Source: Tetrapyrgos nigripes (Eukaryota > Basidiomycota > Agaricomycetes > Agaricales > Campanellaceae). Taken from it: DNA of 64,000 nt. Location: contig JAACJM010000136.1 in the NCBI GenBank assembly GCA_013368315.1, positions 124,001 to 188,000 of the forward strand. The letters run 5' to 3'. Under the pieces are notes generated by a model. The model did not search any database, was not told the origin of the DNA, and worked only from the letters and a program-made list of their open reading frames with translations. The first letter of the stretch is position 1. Each line of letters opens with the position of its first letter. The position numbers were made by a program, and so were the translations under genes. Shown piece by piece: positions 23,138 to 34,059 of the stretch.

Positions 23138-26100
23138 TTATTTGTCTGTGAAGCATTGTGCCCAGTCCCTTCCATATACTACCTTATCAAAGGAAAGCCT
23201 AGTGCAGCCTTTCTGGGAGATTATTATGGGATTCTGGGGAGTACAAAGTGTGGGACGGTATTCATGTGGAATCCAAACAATACCACAATCAATACCAGGA
23301 AATCGGATCCATCCATCTTTACCAATAGTCCAGTTATTGTCTAGAAATAAAAGTAGAAATTGATTAGATTTCCTGATAAATGGGAATACCCACTCACATT
23401 TACAAGATAAGCTACAACCAGTGCTAGGAATTGTCACTGCTCTGTCATGTGAGCCAGACACAATCCTGGCTCCATCAGGAGAGAAAGCCACTGATTGGAC
23501 CCAGTCTTCATGTCCCTGGGGTGGCTCTCCTATGGCAGTTCCAGTTCGTGCATCCCAGATCCTCACTGTTCTGTCATATGACCCAGACACAATCCTGGCT
23601 CCATCAGGAGAGAAAGCCACTGATTGGACACAGTCTTCATGTCCCTGGAGTGGCTCTCCAATGGCAGTCCCAGTTTGTGCATCCCAGATCCTCACTGTAC
23701 TGTCATATGACCCAGACACAATCCTGGCTCCATCAGGAGAGAAAGCCACTGATTGCACCCAGTATGTATGTCCCTGGAGTGGCTCTCCAATGGCAGTCCC
23801 AGTTTGTGCATCCCAGATCCTCACTGTACTGTCATATGACCCAGACACAATCCTGGCTCCATCAGGAGAGAAAGCCACTGATGAGACCCAGTTTTCATGT
23901 CCCTGGAGTGGCTCTCCAATAGCAGTCCCAGTTTGTGCATCCCAGATCCTCACTGTTCTGTCATTTGACCCAGAGACAATCCTGGCTCCATCAGGAGAGA
24001 AAGCCACTGATTGGACCTGGCCTTCATGTCCCTGGAGTGGCTTTCCAATGGCAGTCCCAGTTTGTGCATCCCAGATCCTCACTGTACTGTCATATGACCC
24101 AGACACAATCCTGGCTCCATCAGGAGAGAAAGCCACTGATTGGACACTGCCTTCATGTCCCTGGAGTGGCTCTCCAATGGCAGTCCCAGTTTGTGCATCC
24201 CATATCCTCACTGTTCCATCTTCTGACCCAGATACAATCCTGGTTCCATCAGGAGATACACTGATACCCACAACTTCTGAACCTGTATCCCAAAACCCCA
24301 CACTTTGACTATATTTTATTTCAGTGTTGACTTTGACTTGGTTACCAAAACTCTTACTGATAGCTGGGTAGAATGGAAGTATACTTAAATATAGATGTGG
24401 AGTCATTTCCTTGACAACACTCAATGCAAACACATTTGCCATGTCTCGGCATTGCAGTATGTGCTGTCTCTGTTCTATTTCCTGAAATTGGCCTCTCTGT
24501 GATTTCAGCATAAGTCAGTGTTCTATCAAAATAATTCCAAAACCTTACTTTCAATGCCAAGTCCAGTGTCCTAATGCACTCAGACATCTTTCCCATAAGA
24601 TTCATTGCTTCAATCCAGAATAATATCTTCTTTTGGAGAAACTTCTCCATTCCTACATTAGGTTTCTCCCCTTCTGTCAGATGGTAACCCCAAAAAATGC
24701 ATGAATACCAAACTGCTCCCCCAAATTTCTCAGCAATTGTTTTTGTCAGCCCAGGGACCTTACTATCACATAAAAACGATGAGGGAAGATTGCATATATT
24801 GAACTGCAGCCTCCTTTCCATCTGATCAAAACATCTCCTTGCAAGTACACTATGATGTTCTGGTGGATTGCAGTACAAATCTGCAGCCCTGTCTTCAGAA
24901 GTTATATAGTCTGCAAATGATGCATGAAAGGTATAAATGGCTTCCTCAGGTCCACTAGTATACAGCACTGATTGCAGTTCTAATATTGTGGCCTTAACAT
25001 CCTGCAACTCATACCCTAGCAGGTCTGCAATAATTTGGCAAGATACAGGTCTACCTGCTATTATTGAGGTATGTATGACCTTGATGCTTTGATCTTTCTC
25101 CTCAGGTTCAAGCTTATCAAATGAATCTGAAAGAATTTGTGTATAAAGCTCATCCAACATCTGTGTCTGTATCTTATGTGGAGAGCCTTTGACATCCAAA
25201 ACTTTTTCCAATCTAGAGGAAGCACGCAGCCCACCACCAATCAGATATTTGACAAGAGTAGCAGCATAGATAAATAGTGCACCAGATCTCTCCACCAAAA
25301 CATTTAGCTTATCCTTGGAAATGTCAAGTTCTGTGAGACCATTCTCAAGGAACAGAGAGATATCCTTCCTGACAATGCTTTTTTCTACATTGTGCAAATA
25401 AAAACTCTGGATAGATAGCCACTCTTGTTGGATTTCACCAACATTGAAATATTTTGTGATATGCTGCTCTGGACGGCTGGTGAGAAAGAATTTCAATCCC
25501 CATATCTCTTGCTGCTTGATTGCAGGGACAACCAACTTCAGTACCAGGGAAATGCTTCTGCACTCATCCAATGCATCAATAACTATCACTGGTGCCAAGA
25601 ATGTAGAGTTTCTTCCCCTAACAACCTTTTTCCAAGGATCAATCAAAAGCTTGGTGACTTGATACTCAGGCTCTTTAGAAGCCAGGTTTGGATCCTCATT
25701 GAGAACATCACATAGTACCTCTCTATATCTTGCATCCAGGCCTGCAAGCTGGTATGCAATTGTTGGAATAACCTTGTGATAATCATGGCATCCTTCAATT
25801 TGTCGAGAGCAGAAAAATGCTCCAGCTAACAATCCCTTCCTTTTAAGCTGCACGCACACAGTTTGGGCAATAGTGCTTTTTCCAGTCCCTGCCATGCCAC
25901 ACATCCAGTAACCTGCCATGGCAGTTGATGATCCATTTTCAGCCCATTTCATGATATTACCCAATATTTCTTCTCTGGTTCCTTCAATGCATTCTGCTCT
26001 TGCACCAACATCATGAAATGCTTTTGTAGAAGGATTTAGCTTGCTGGTAATATCTGTATTATATGAGGCACATTAGACATTTATGATATACATAAGCTGG

Positions 26101-27097
26101 AAATCATATTTACCTTGCTGAGAACTGCAGTAGTAATATGTTCTGTTATCCTGGTTGCCTTCCACAACATTGATTGAGCTATCCTTAATTGTAAAATCAT
26201 GAGCATGGTGAAGTAGGCTGAAAGTTCTTTTTTAGGTTAACAGCTAGGAAGTTAAAATTGATCTAAATTGACATACCCAAGGGTAGGTTGCGTGGATGCT
26301 GGTTCAATGCTACTGTTATGCTCATTTTGAGAAGCATGTCTCTTTGTTACATCACTAATGTTTTGTACATCAGCCTGGTGCAGAATGCAACTAAAGTCAT
26401 TAGTAGAGACTTACCCCATACTGGAGCTATGACCAAGCATGATATTAAAAATTGCTTCTCATCAGCTAACTACATAGATAGTGAAATTGAGAAAAGCTCA
26501 TACATATTGATATCCTTAGGCAATCTCATATTCACATTCTGAGCACTACTTCACTCATGTTAAATATTGCTAATTTTTGTGTTCAACAAAAGTTGGGAGA
26601 CATACTGAGCAGTAGTTTGGGACCCTGGACTTTCAGCATGCTGAAATAGGCTGTAAATTTTGTCAATCACTTATAAATCACAATCAACTTCTATGAACAT
26701 ACTCAATAGTCGCTTCTTCAGCTACTGGGACAAGACTATTGTTGTGCTCGTTCTGAGAAGCTGGTTCTCCTGTCCCATCACTACTTCTCAAGATCAGTAC
26801 ATTATTCAAATGAAGATAAATGATGAAGTTAATACTTGGAAGTCTGGGGAGTTACAGACTGTGAGGCAAATTTGTTGGTTTGAGTTGTAGGTTGTGGAAA
26901 CTCTGTAATTTTGGACTTTGGAGTGGCACTCTGAGCTTCAGCTGAAGGCTCTAGGGTCTGTGTGTTTGTAATTTCTTAGTGAGAAGCTTCTTAGTATGCC
27001 TTCTGACATAATAGAGTGTCCAAGTCTAACCTCGCTTCTTTCCAATGTTTGAAAGTTTCTTGAATCTCTGCAATATCGTTCGTTTTTTGGGCGGCAT
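23138..27097 (-). CDS. NACHT-WD40 (NLR-type) receptor, apparent internal frameshift
   Basis: The first exon is MPPKKRTILQRFKKLSNIGK at 27097. Small disordered exons follow (ITNTQTLEPSAEAQSATPKS; two related ones containing SQNEHN), then HDFTIKDSSINVV-EGNQDN and KLNPSTKAFHDVGARAECIE, the usual lead-in of agaricomycete NLRs. The NACHT domain has Walker A GMAGTGKST, Walker B VIVIDALDE and a TSRPE motif, then a helical arm to LALKVRFWNYFDRTLTYAE. Near 24490 the frame shifts: FQEIEQRQHILQCRDMANVF and TPHLYLSILPFYPAISKSF continue one frame over, with no GT available for an intron. Seven WD40 repeats of 43 residues follow, ending in an NWTIGKDGWI tail with YGRDWAQCF, typical of this family. A 57-bp stretch before the tail (about 23344-23400) has intron borders but is also open in frame. 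Expected to be cytosolic and to sense ligands through the WD repeats. Confidence 0.85.
23430..24290. repeat. 129-bp tandem repeats encoding WD40 units
   Basis: Six units of 129 bp, nearly identical in DNA, plus a more diverged first unit. Conserved parts encode SVAFSPDGARIVSGS and VRIWDAQTGTAIGEPLQGH. Differences concentrate in the codons just after GH (EGS, EGQ, ENW, TYW, EDC, EDW) and in the (Y/N/H)D(S/R) positions. Confidence 0.95.
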
Positions 27098-27971
27098 GTT
27101 TGAACTGATATCCAGGAGCGTGCAATAAAAGTGTCGTTTGCACGTAGTGGGGGCCGCAGATGAAAGATGTCAGGAGCGCGCAACAAGAAAGTGTCGTTTG
27201 CACGTGAGTTTGTCTTAACATTGCGAATGATAAGGTTTGATGGTTTCTTGCGCGGGCTACTTATGAAATTTATATTGGAAGAAGGGCTTCTTTGAGTGTC
27301 AGCATGTGATCACGGCTCCAGATGCCAAACATGAGACAGTTTGTCACATTTCTGTAGATTTCCCAAAATAAGGCAGGTATAGGCCATTTTCCTTCCCTTA
27401 CTGCCCATTAACCAAAGCCTGGCTCGAGCTGCGGTACCGTAAGAGACGTAGCCAAAAAGTCAAAATCAATCCAGATCCCAAGAAAGAGTGGAGAGTGGCT
27501 TCTTTCAGAAGAAATCCGCAAGGCTTGAACTCGCAAGAAAGTTGGCATTATAAGTTATCTAGGTACCGATCATAGGTTCACTTACACTTTCACGCAGTCG
27601 ATCAGACGTTGAACCTTCCTCCAAGTTCCACAAGATCCTCGGAGTTATCATAGCTATTATGCCCCACTTGGAGTACAAACTCGCCTAATTGACCTACTTG
27701 ATAACTTACTCGGAGGGAAGAGCGACAACTTCGCGCTCGCTCGGCGAACTCGGAGCCATGATGCAAATCATTTTAAGCTTTACGCTGGACTGAAACGAAC
27801 TGACTTCCGCGCTAGGGACTCTGACTCGGAGTCAAGTTGAGAGTAAGTATCATGCAAAGTATGAGTCAGATTGAAAGGAACGAAACAGTGCTATTACTAA
27901 TACTAATCGAAAGGCTACATTTTTGAGCGCGACGCATGCAACTGCAAAACTCGCAGCTCTAATCTCCAAGG
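27098..27971. other. intergenic interval with a short tandem repeat
   Basis: It holds the upstream region of the NLR gene. A unit reading CAGGAGCG(T/C)GCAA followed by AGTGTCGTTTGCACGT occurs at about 27114 and again at about 27171, so a roughly 57-bp tandem repeat lies directly before the start codon and could be a promoter element. No other gene is seen. Confidence 0.55.
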
Positions 27972-29243
27972 TCACCGGAAATCCTTCCCAACAGGCTGCA
28001 GCTTGAACGTCAAGGGCGTCCACGATAAAGCCTTGGAAGGACGAGGAGAGAGGTTGTAATGATTATTATTATGACGACCGCTCTGATCAGGAACGGATAT
28101 GGAAGAACGAATAAAGGAGGTGTGAGTGGAGTACTGACGATCATAATCGACAGAACCCTCCGATTCCGACTCTGCATCGTCGCCGTATGCATAAGCATGG
28201 GTGTGATGCGGCGGAGGCGGTGGTGAAGGTGATGTAACAGGAGATGAGGATGATGATGATGGAGAAGGTAATGGGTCGTCGGCTCGCATATCGAGTCGGA
28301 GAACAGGAAGCGTCCGGCCCCCAGATCCCGACCGAAAGTGGGTAGTGCCAGTAACAGCATGAGGCTGAAGGTGCGTTCCTACTCGTTTGACGTGTACGGA
28401 GTCTGATGTTGGACTAGAAGGACCAGCGGTGGAGGAACGGGATGAAGAAGAAGACGAGGAACTGGCGCTGGCGCTAGCATGATTTCGGTAGTGCCTGCGC
28501 ATGTTTGAGTTGACGTTAAATGAGCGTCCACATCCGGGGTAAGGACAGCGGAAGGCTATATAATACCAGTACAGGCGGACGATTAGGGCAAGGTGAAAGG
28601 CAATACGAGGGAGTGAAACGTACGAGTGGCACCAGTATGTGTGTTCATATGAATCTTCAAGCTGCTCGGTCGATTGAACCTTTTATTACATAAAGTGCAG
28701 ACGTGTCTCCGGTCATTATCGTCGTCTTCGTAAGAGACCGAGGAGAAGTCGTCTGGAGCTGCGCCACCGTTACTCGAGTTGCTGGGGTAAACGCCGTAGT
28801 GTGAGGTGGCAAGAGTAGGAGAGGATGAACTACTAGTCACACTAGAGGGAGAAGCAGGTTCTACAGCCGAAGACGAATACGAGGCGGATGCGCTAAGCGA
28901 TGTGTGCGGAGGGTTGACACGAAAAGTAGGAACTGAGGCACCAGTGCGCTGGTTTGAGCGCCCAGCGTGTGATGTGCTAGAGGAGATGTGTTGGAGAGAG
29001 GGCATCGATGGGTCTGAGCGAAGAACGTCGAACGAATATGGCTTCGCTTTCTTCTTTGAGAGCGGCTTCGGTATGGCTGAGACTCTCGCGGGTGAGTCAA
29101 GTTGGGTTTGTGCGGGAGATGAAAGGTCCATGAGGTGTTCTAGCGACGCCCACAGTCAATCCAGGATTGTTTCGTGGGAAACAGGGAGAGTACGCACCTG
29201 GAAACATCTCGTGAATGCTCGGTAAAGAAACAGCGCCAGTCAT
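27972..29243 (-). CDS. C2H2 zinc-finger transcription factor
   Basis: Three exons join in phase: 29243-29198, 29139-28624 and 28555-27972, giving 381 residues. The N-terminus MTGAVSLPSIHEMFPEHLM is a short conserved motif I know from basidiomycete C2H2 factors. A Ser-rich linker leads to two C2H2 fingers near residues 160-215: HVCTLCNKRFNRPSSLKIH with H-TH after it, then FRCPYPGCGRSFNVNSNMRR with HYRNH. The second intron splits the inter-finger linker. The tail is Ser/Pro/His-rich and ends LTFKLQPVGKDFR. It should bind DNA in the nucleus. A related two-finger factor regulates mushroom development in Schizophyllum commune, but I cannot tell whether this is its ortholog. Confidence 0.88.
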
Positions 29244-29307
29244 ATCGGTTGGATGTTGGTAGTAGGGAAGAAAGAAAGGTGAAGAGTACTGTTTTGGATG
29301 ATCGTCG

Positions 29308-29314
29308 ATTTATA
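29308..29314 (-). promoter_or_regulatory. TATA box of the C2H2 gene
   Basis: TATAAAT on the minus strand, about 65 bp upstream of the start codon of the zinc-finger gene; spacing fits a TATA box with a short leader. Confidence 0.45.
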
Positions 29315-30099
29315 AACACCGGTGGGCTTTAGAACGGTCGGCAATCCAACCACCTCCGAGGCACCCGTTCATCCGATTAGCCTTTTCAGGAACTCAAGAT
29401 GCTCCTCCGCGGCCACGTTGTAGATCGCGTCCCTCGTGTCTTTTGCCACCAGGTCCAAGGAATCCGTGAAGAGAACAATAACTGCGTTCTACGATTTGCA
29501 CACCTACCACTTGACCAACAGGCTTGCTATGAACGCCCGTGAAACGATTCAGAAATTCCCCGGCGCACTTTTGACAGCCATTTCATTTAATAGATAGATT
29601 CTTGGTAATGCTCACATATAACCCCTGTGAGGAGTTGGCATTCGGAGATCGTTTACTTCCTGTCATGGCTCAAATCTGAAATGGAAGCGCTGATCCTCAT
29701 TCACTTTCTGGGATCATCGTATCTCCGGGTGCAGAACCGCACTCGTGCTACCGTACCATGATGCAATGGAATAATGGCCGATCATCGACAGACACCCTTG
29801 CTCCAAACATTGTGATTACGGAGGAATCCACGGATCCATGCCTTGCAACTGAAGACGCCTACAGATTGGAAAGTTCATCATCATCATACCGTAAGAGCCC
29901 GGGGGTATTTAGTGCGTATGAGGCTCAGCTAAGATCTGAAGGAGTTGAGAAGTCCAACTTGAGGTAGCAAGGCTGTTTACTGATTTCAGCGAGACTCGCG
30001 GAAAAGCGGAATTATACACCATTGAGAATGTGTTCTAATAATAACTTGTAGGCAAATACTAACCGAATTCCCAGCTAGCAACTATCCCCCTCTCGACAC
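29315..30099. other. intergenic interval
   Basis: Upstream of the C2H2 gene and downstream of the tyrosinase gene. A 69-codon frame at 29758-29967 has no recognisable content. I see nothing else. Confidence 0.4.
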
Positions 30100-31700
30100 T
30101 CAGACCTGCGTAGCATTAGGCTGCACATAATCGTAACAAAGATACCCTCCCATAATATCAAAAACATCCCCAATCTTCTTATCCTCAAACAAGTTCGACA
30201 TGAACAACGTCGTATTCGCTGTCACTGGCGTCCCAGTCCCAGTAGGGAAATCATCAACATGAACCAAATCCTGCGTCTCGCCTCCACTGATAGCCTCAAA
30301 GTTGTCTGGATGATAAGTTTGCCATTGCCACCAGAGACGATCGAGTTGTGCGTGGAGGAGCCAGAAGATTGGATCAGAGGGAGACGTGGCAAGGTTGGTT
30401 ACGTCTCCTTCGGGGCCTCCGGCGCTCTAAGACAATGCCAATGCAAAGGAAGGAATTCAGATATCATTGATGAGAACCAGTGAGAACCTCAGAATAGGAC
30501 AGCCCTTCGGCGAATAGATGGATGGGTGGATGAATAAAGCAGTAGTGGACTCACAACATGCGTGGAAGGATGCATACCCTGCAGTCGATGTCCATCTACG
30601 GAAAGCTGAAACGCCGTAAAATTACCACGCGATCCGCCGACGATATTTTGCCAGTTTTCCGGTGTCTGTGTCGAATTGGCTTCTAACTCTGGATCAGAAT
30701 ATTCGAATGGGAAGGAAACACCAGGGTCAAGGTATGGCTATATGGCCGAATGAAGGTTAATTAAGTAGTAGGATGAAGTCGATGGACTCGGAGAGCAAGT
30801 GACTTGCCTTGACGGTGTAATTCCTGATAATGATATGGGGCGTTGGATATGCGCGTACAAGATCACGAAAACCACCCGTGGTAACGGTAAAGTTTGTGCT
30901 AGCATCCGGCCAAGCACCCAAACCAGCCTCGGGATCGGCGTCAAAAGCCGTTGAGGCCAAGATGTTGGCGGAATCTTTGAGATAAACGTATTCAGGAGTG
31001 CAATATTATAAAAGTAAGTGCGCTTACCTTGAGTGAAATCCCAGTACGGTAGGGCGCCAGTGAATCCGCATTGATTCTTAAGATGAGACTCAAAGGCGTG
31101 CAGGAAAAGACGGTGCCACGGGAAGAAACGTCCTGTTACGTGCAACCTAAGATATTGGAGGAGAATGAAAGACCATTCGGTTTATAGTAATATCAGCCCG
31201 TCCTTACGATTGAAGACCATCCATATGGCTAGAAGTTACCCGGAGATGAAAATCAGTGAATTAGGATCCAAGAAGACGAAAGGAGGAAGGCAGAAGGAAA
31301 CCGATAAGCACACTTACATGTAAACAAAATCGTCATACAACGTGCTACTCGTGTTACGAGGCTGATTATCCGGATTGTCTCCAGTAGGCTGCAGATCAGG
31401 TGAAGCTGGAAGCTGAGACAGGCACTACGTACAAATGAGTATTCAGCATGTATAGCCAGTCAATAAACGAGGTCAAAATGCCAGACTTACTCTTACTCCA
31501 TCGATGAAGTTCTTCTTTTCATCGCGAGATAACGTACGCCATTCACGACGAATAGAGGGATTGGAGCAAGTGCTGTTGTTGTTGCCTTGGCCAGAACCAT
31601 CAGGAGTTGCTGATGGATGAACTACTGATACAGACAGTGCATTAGCACCCTGCAGCGCGAGTGCCAGTGCAACAGATAGAAAGCTTGAGTTGAGTATCAT
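30100..31700 (-). CDS. secreted short tyrosinase (type-3 copper oxidase)
   Basis: Seven exons keep phase throughout: 31700-31491, 31424-31318, 31228-31208, 31146-31028, 30974-30808, 30737-30555 and 30426-30100 (377 residues). The fifth intron starts with GC (30807). A signal peptide (MILNSSFLSVALALALQG) is followed by the CuA site: DDFVYIHMDGLQSLHVTGRF then FPWHRLFLHAFE. The CuB site is MHPSTHV then DPIFWLLHAQLDRLWWQWQ. The protein ends shortly after, so it belongs to the short secreted class without the C-terminal lid domain of classical mushroom tyrosinases. It would hydroxylate monophenols or oxidise diphenols to quinones outside the cell. The last CuB segment has LLHAQLD where many enzymes have HHA-VD; His is still present. 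Many N-glycosylation sites. Confidence 0.9.
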
Positions 31701-31793
31701 CGTGATGTCTAAGTTAAGGATGAGAAGGAGAAGTGGAAAGTGGCTAGGAAGTGTAAGGAGTGAATGTTGGTTGACGTTCCCTGCAATCTCTTG

Positions 31794-31800
31794 ATTTATA
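31794..31800 (-). promoter_or_regulatory. TATA box of the tyrosinase gene
   Basis: TATAAAT on the minus strand, about 94 bp upstream of the tyrosinase start codon. Confidence 0.5.
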
Positions 31801-33330
31801 GGTCTGGCTACCTATTTGTACCGGTTAAACGGGGATTGACATAGAGGAATATGAGGTAGCACTTGCCCCCAATGAGGTTAATTATGTGTGCCGTAGAATA
31901 CCTGGAGTGTAAAATCAAACGAGGGACGAGGACGACGGGTTTCAACTTTATTTGAACAGAGCAGTCGGTAAATCGGTAAAGAGCTGCGGATTGAAAACGA
32001 GGATCTTTGCCATGCAGTGGAGGTGGAGTGGTATAAGCAGATTGAGTTTGATGTTCATCTTTAATACAGATACAGCTGCGACTTGGATACCACATTAGAA
32101 CAAAAGGACGGTAAAACGGTCCTTGAAAACGAGCGCACGCCATTTGGAGATGTACAAGGACTCTCTCATTCAATGCTACTACGATCCAATATTCTGCAAT
32201 TACGGTCAGCTTGCTGCGTGTATAGACTCCTCCTCTACTTCCGTTAAGCATGAACACTATACGAGAGAGTTTGTGATTTCCATGGCATGCTTGCGCAAGC
32301 AAACCCAAACCCCGAACTGTCGTAGCAGTATTTTGTCGTTCTGCAGATCTAAGATCATCTTTCTACCGTGGTCCGTGGCTATGATTATTGCTGAAACAGA
32401 CGAAAACGAAGAAAGAAGAAAACATGAACGTCCCAGCGGCGTCTTCTTCGGAAGTGAGCATTTCGAAGCGTACCTTAAGAATCCCAACCGGACAGGAGCG
32501 GTCACTGCGGCCAGTTACTGCAGATGGAGGTGGAAAAGCCTACGCCTCTGATCTAGGCGCTTAGAAATTAAACATGTACCGTGGCGTTTGCCGAACTGTT
32601 CGTTCTTGGCAAAAATATCGCTCTCTCGGAGACGTCAGTGCTGTACCACCCCTCTCCTTGCAAGCCATCAGCTCCAATAAATGCAGGAAGCATGTTTTTC
32701 AAGTCATAGACTCCTTCAGCTTTCCTCAATGTCAGTGATGCGCAACGTTTCCGCAACTTATCCGCAACATACCAACAACATACAGGAACGCATGTAAACC
32801 GCCTTGTACCATGACACACAGTACACTCATATGTCTTATACTGACAAGCACATATAAGAGAAGAACGACATGACTGTCTTCTGCCTTTACCTCCAATAGT
32901 ACAGCAACTTGGCGTTCGAAACCGCCCACAGACAACTTCCGCATCACAATCCCCGGCCTTTCCTCCCCTCTGACGATCTCGACAACTTGCAATTCGTCGC
33001 GACGCTTGCCTTTTTCAAAGTCATACTCAAAAAGACTTAGAAACGAGTGAATCAAGTGGTATACCGGAAGAAGCGGTAACTTTAGCATCTTTAATTACCT
33101 TCAAACAACCTACGGTGAGTCGCGCAACGTTTGTGAGCTAAGCTTCTCTGACGCACTCAAAGCTTCACATAGCGTTCATGCATCGACGGGCTGTCGCGGA
33201 TGATGATATTCGTGCGTGTTCAAGTTCCGTTTTTCATTTTGACCCTCTTTGCTCCTATTGCCATTCTGACCTTTACGCATATTTGACCCAGTATGCTGAA
33301 GGTTCTCATTTTTCCCCTTCAAATATACAG
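31801..33330. other. interval holding unresolved 5' exons of the next gene
   Basis: Plus-strand segments at about 32581-32710 (VAFAELFVLGKNIALSETSV) and 32918-33050 (TWRSKPPTDNFRITIPGLSS then PLTISTTCNSS) are open and could be extracellular-domain exons of the membrane-protein gene that ends at 33832. I could not join them with confidence. The rest shows nothing recognisable. Confidence 0.3.
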
Positions 33331-33832
33331 GCAAGAAATTCATCGCCGGCTCCGTTGTCGGTTCTGTTGGTCTACTCGTCTTCGCATCGGTGTTGCTTTA
33401 TTATTTCCTTTGGTACCGACCGCACCACCTATCACTAGAGGTGTCTCGTTCCCGCCCTTCAAATCAGCGACACGCGTCCTCCACGAGTGCCCAGAGCCAG
33501 ATTGCTTCGCCTACGACTACCGGAAATATGGATCCTGAAATGACTGCGGTTCCGACGGCCACCACCCCTTCCATCCGTCGCATTTCAAATGATCTAGAAA
33601 TTGCCGCAGAGCATAGGAAATCAAATGGCTCAATTGATGCAGGAGGGTGTACAGGATCGCAATCTATACCTCGGAGACCGAAATTAGAATACAGGGACGA
33701 TGGAAGTGGTAGAACTCCCGGTACATCTCCTTTAAATTATTCGTATGGCCGCAGAGACCTTGAGGAGGCCATCTCGCCAGTGATTGTTGTCAAAACGTCA
33801 AATTCTGAAGTACAAAGAATTAGCTCGCTGTA
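33331..33832 (+). CDS. single-pass membrane protein, 3' exon
   Basis: The last exon follows an acceptor at 33329-33330 (TTCAAATATACAG). It encodes GKKFIAGSVVGSVGLLVFAS with VLLYYFLWYR, a transmembrane helix ended by a basic stop-transfer, then about 135 polar residues rich in Ser, Arg and Thr ending SEVQRISSL. This layout (upstream extracellular part, one helix, cytoplasmic tail) is common in basidiomycete surface proteins of unknown role. The 5' exons lie upstream and are not resolved, so this entry is partial. Confidence 0.55.
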
Positions 33833-34059
33833 ATTAACATTTCGAAGAGAAGGAGACTGGATGTCAGGGCAGGAAAGGAGATTTAAAGAATAGGCTTGCG
33901 ATCGTTTTGGACTCTCTCGCTACTTGCTTTTTATATAGGTACAAAGGCTGGATATGGACTGTGGTACAACGTATTCATTCATTCATATTCGTAAATCCTA
34001 TCCTGTCATCACACCGATTTCATGCATACACTTGGCTATCGTCAGTCCCTCATTGCAAA

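Noticed and set aside
23430..24290. Regular repeats resembling a CRISPR-like array
   Set aside because: Units are 129 bp, coding and without spacers; they encode WD40 repeats in a eukaryotic gene.
23421..24308. Long plus-strand open frame of 295 codons
   Set aside because: It is the antisense of the WD40 repeats; the 129-bp periodicity keeps all frames open. The minus-strand reading has the conserved family motifs.
32123..32551. Plus-strand open frame of 142 codons
   Set aside because: No recognisable domain, no clear splice links, and an equally long frame lies opposite.
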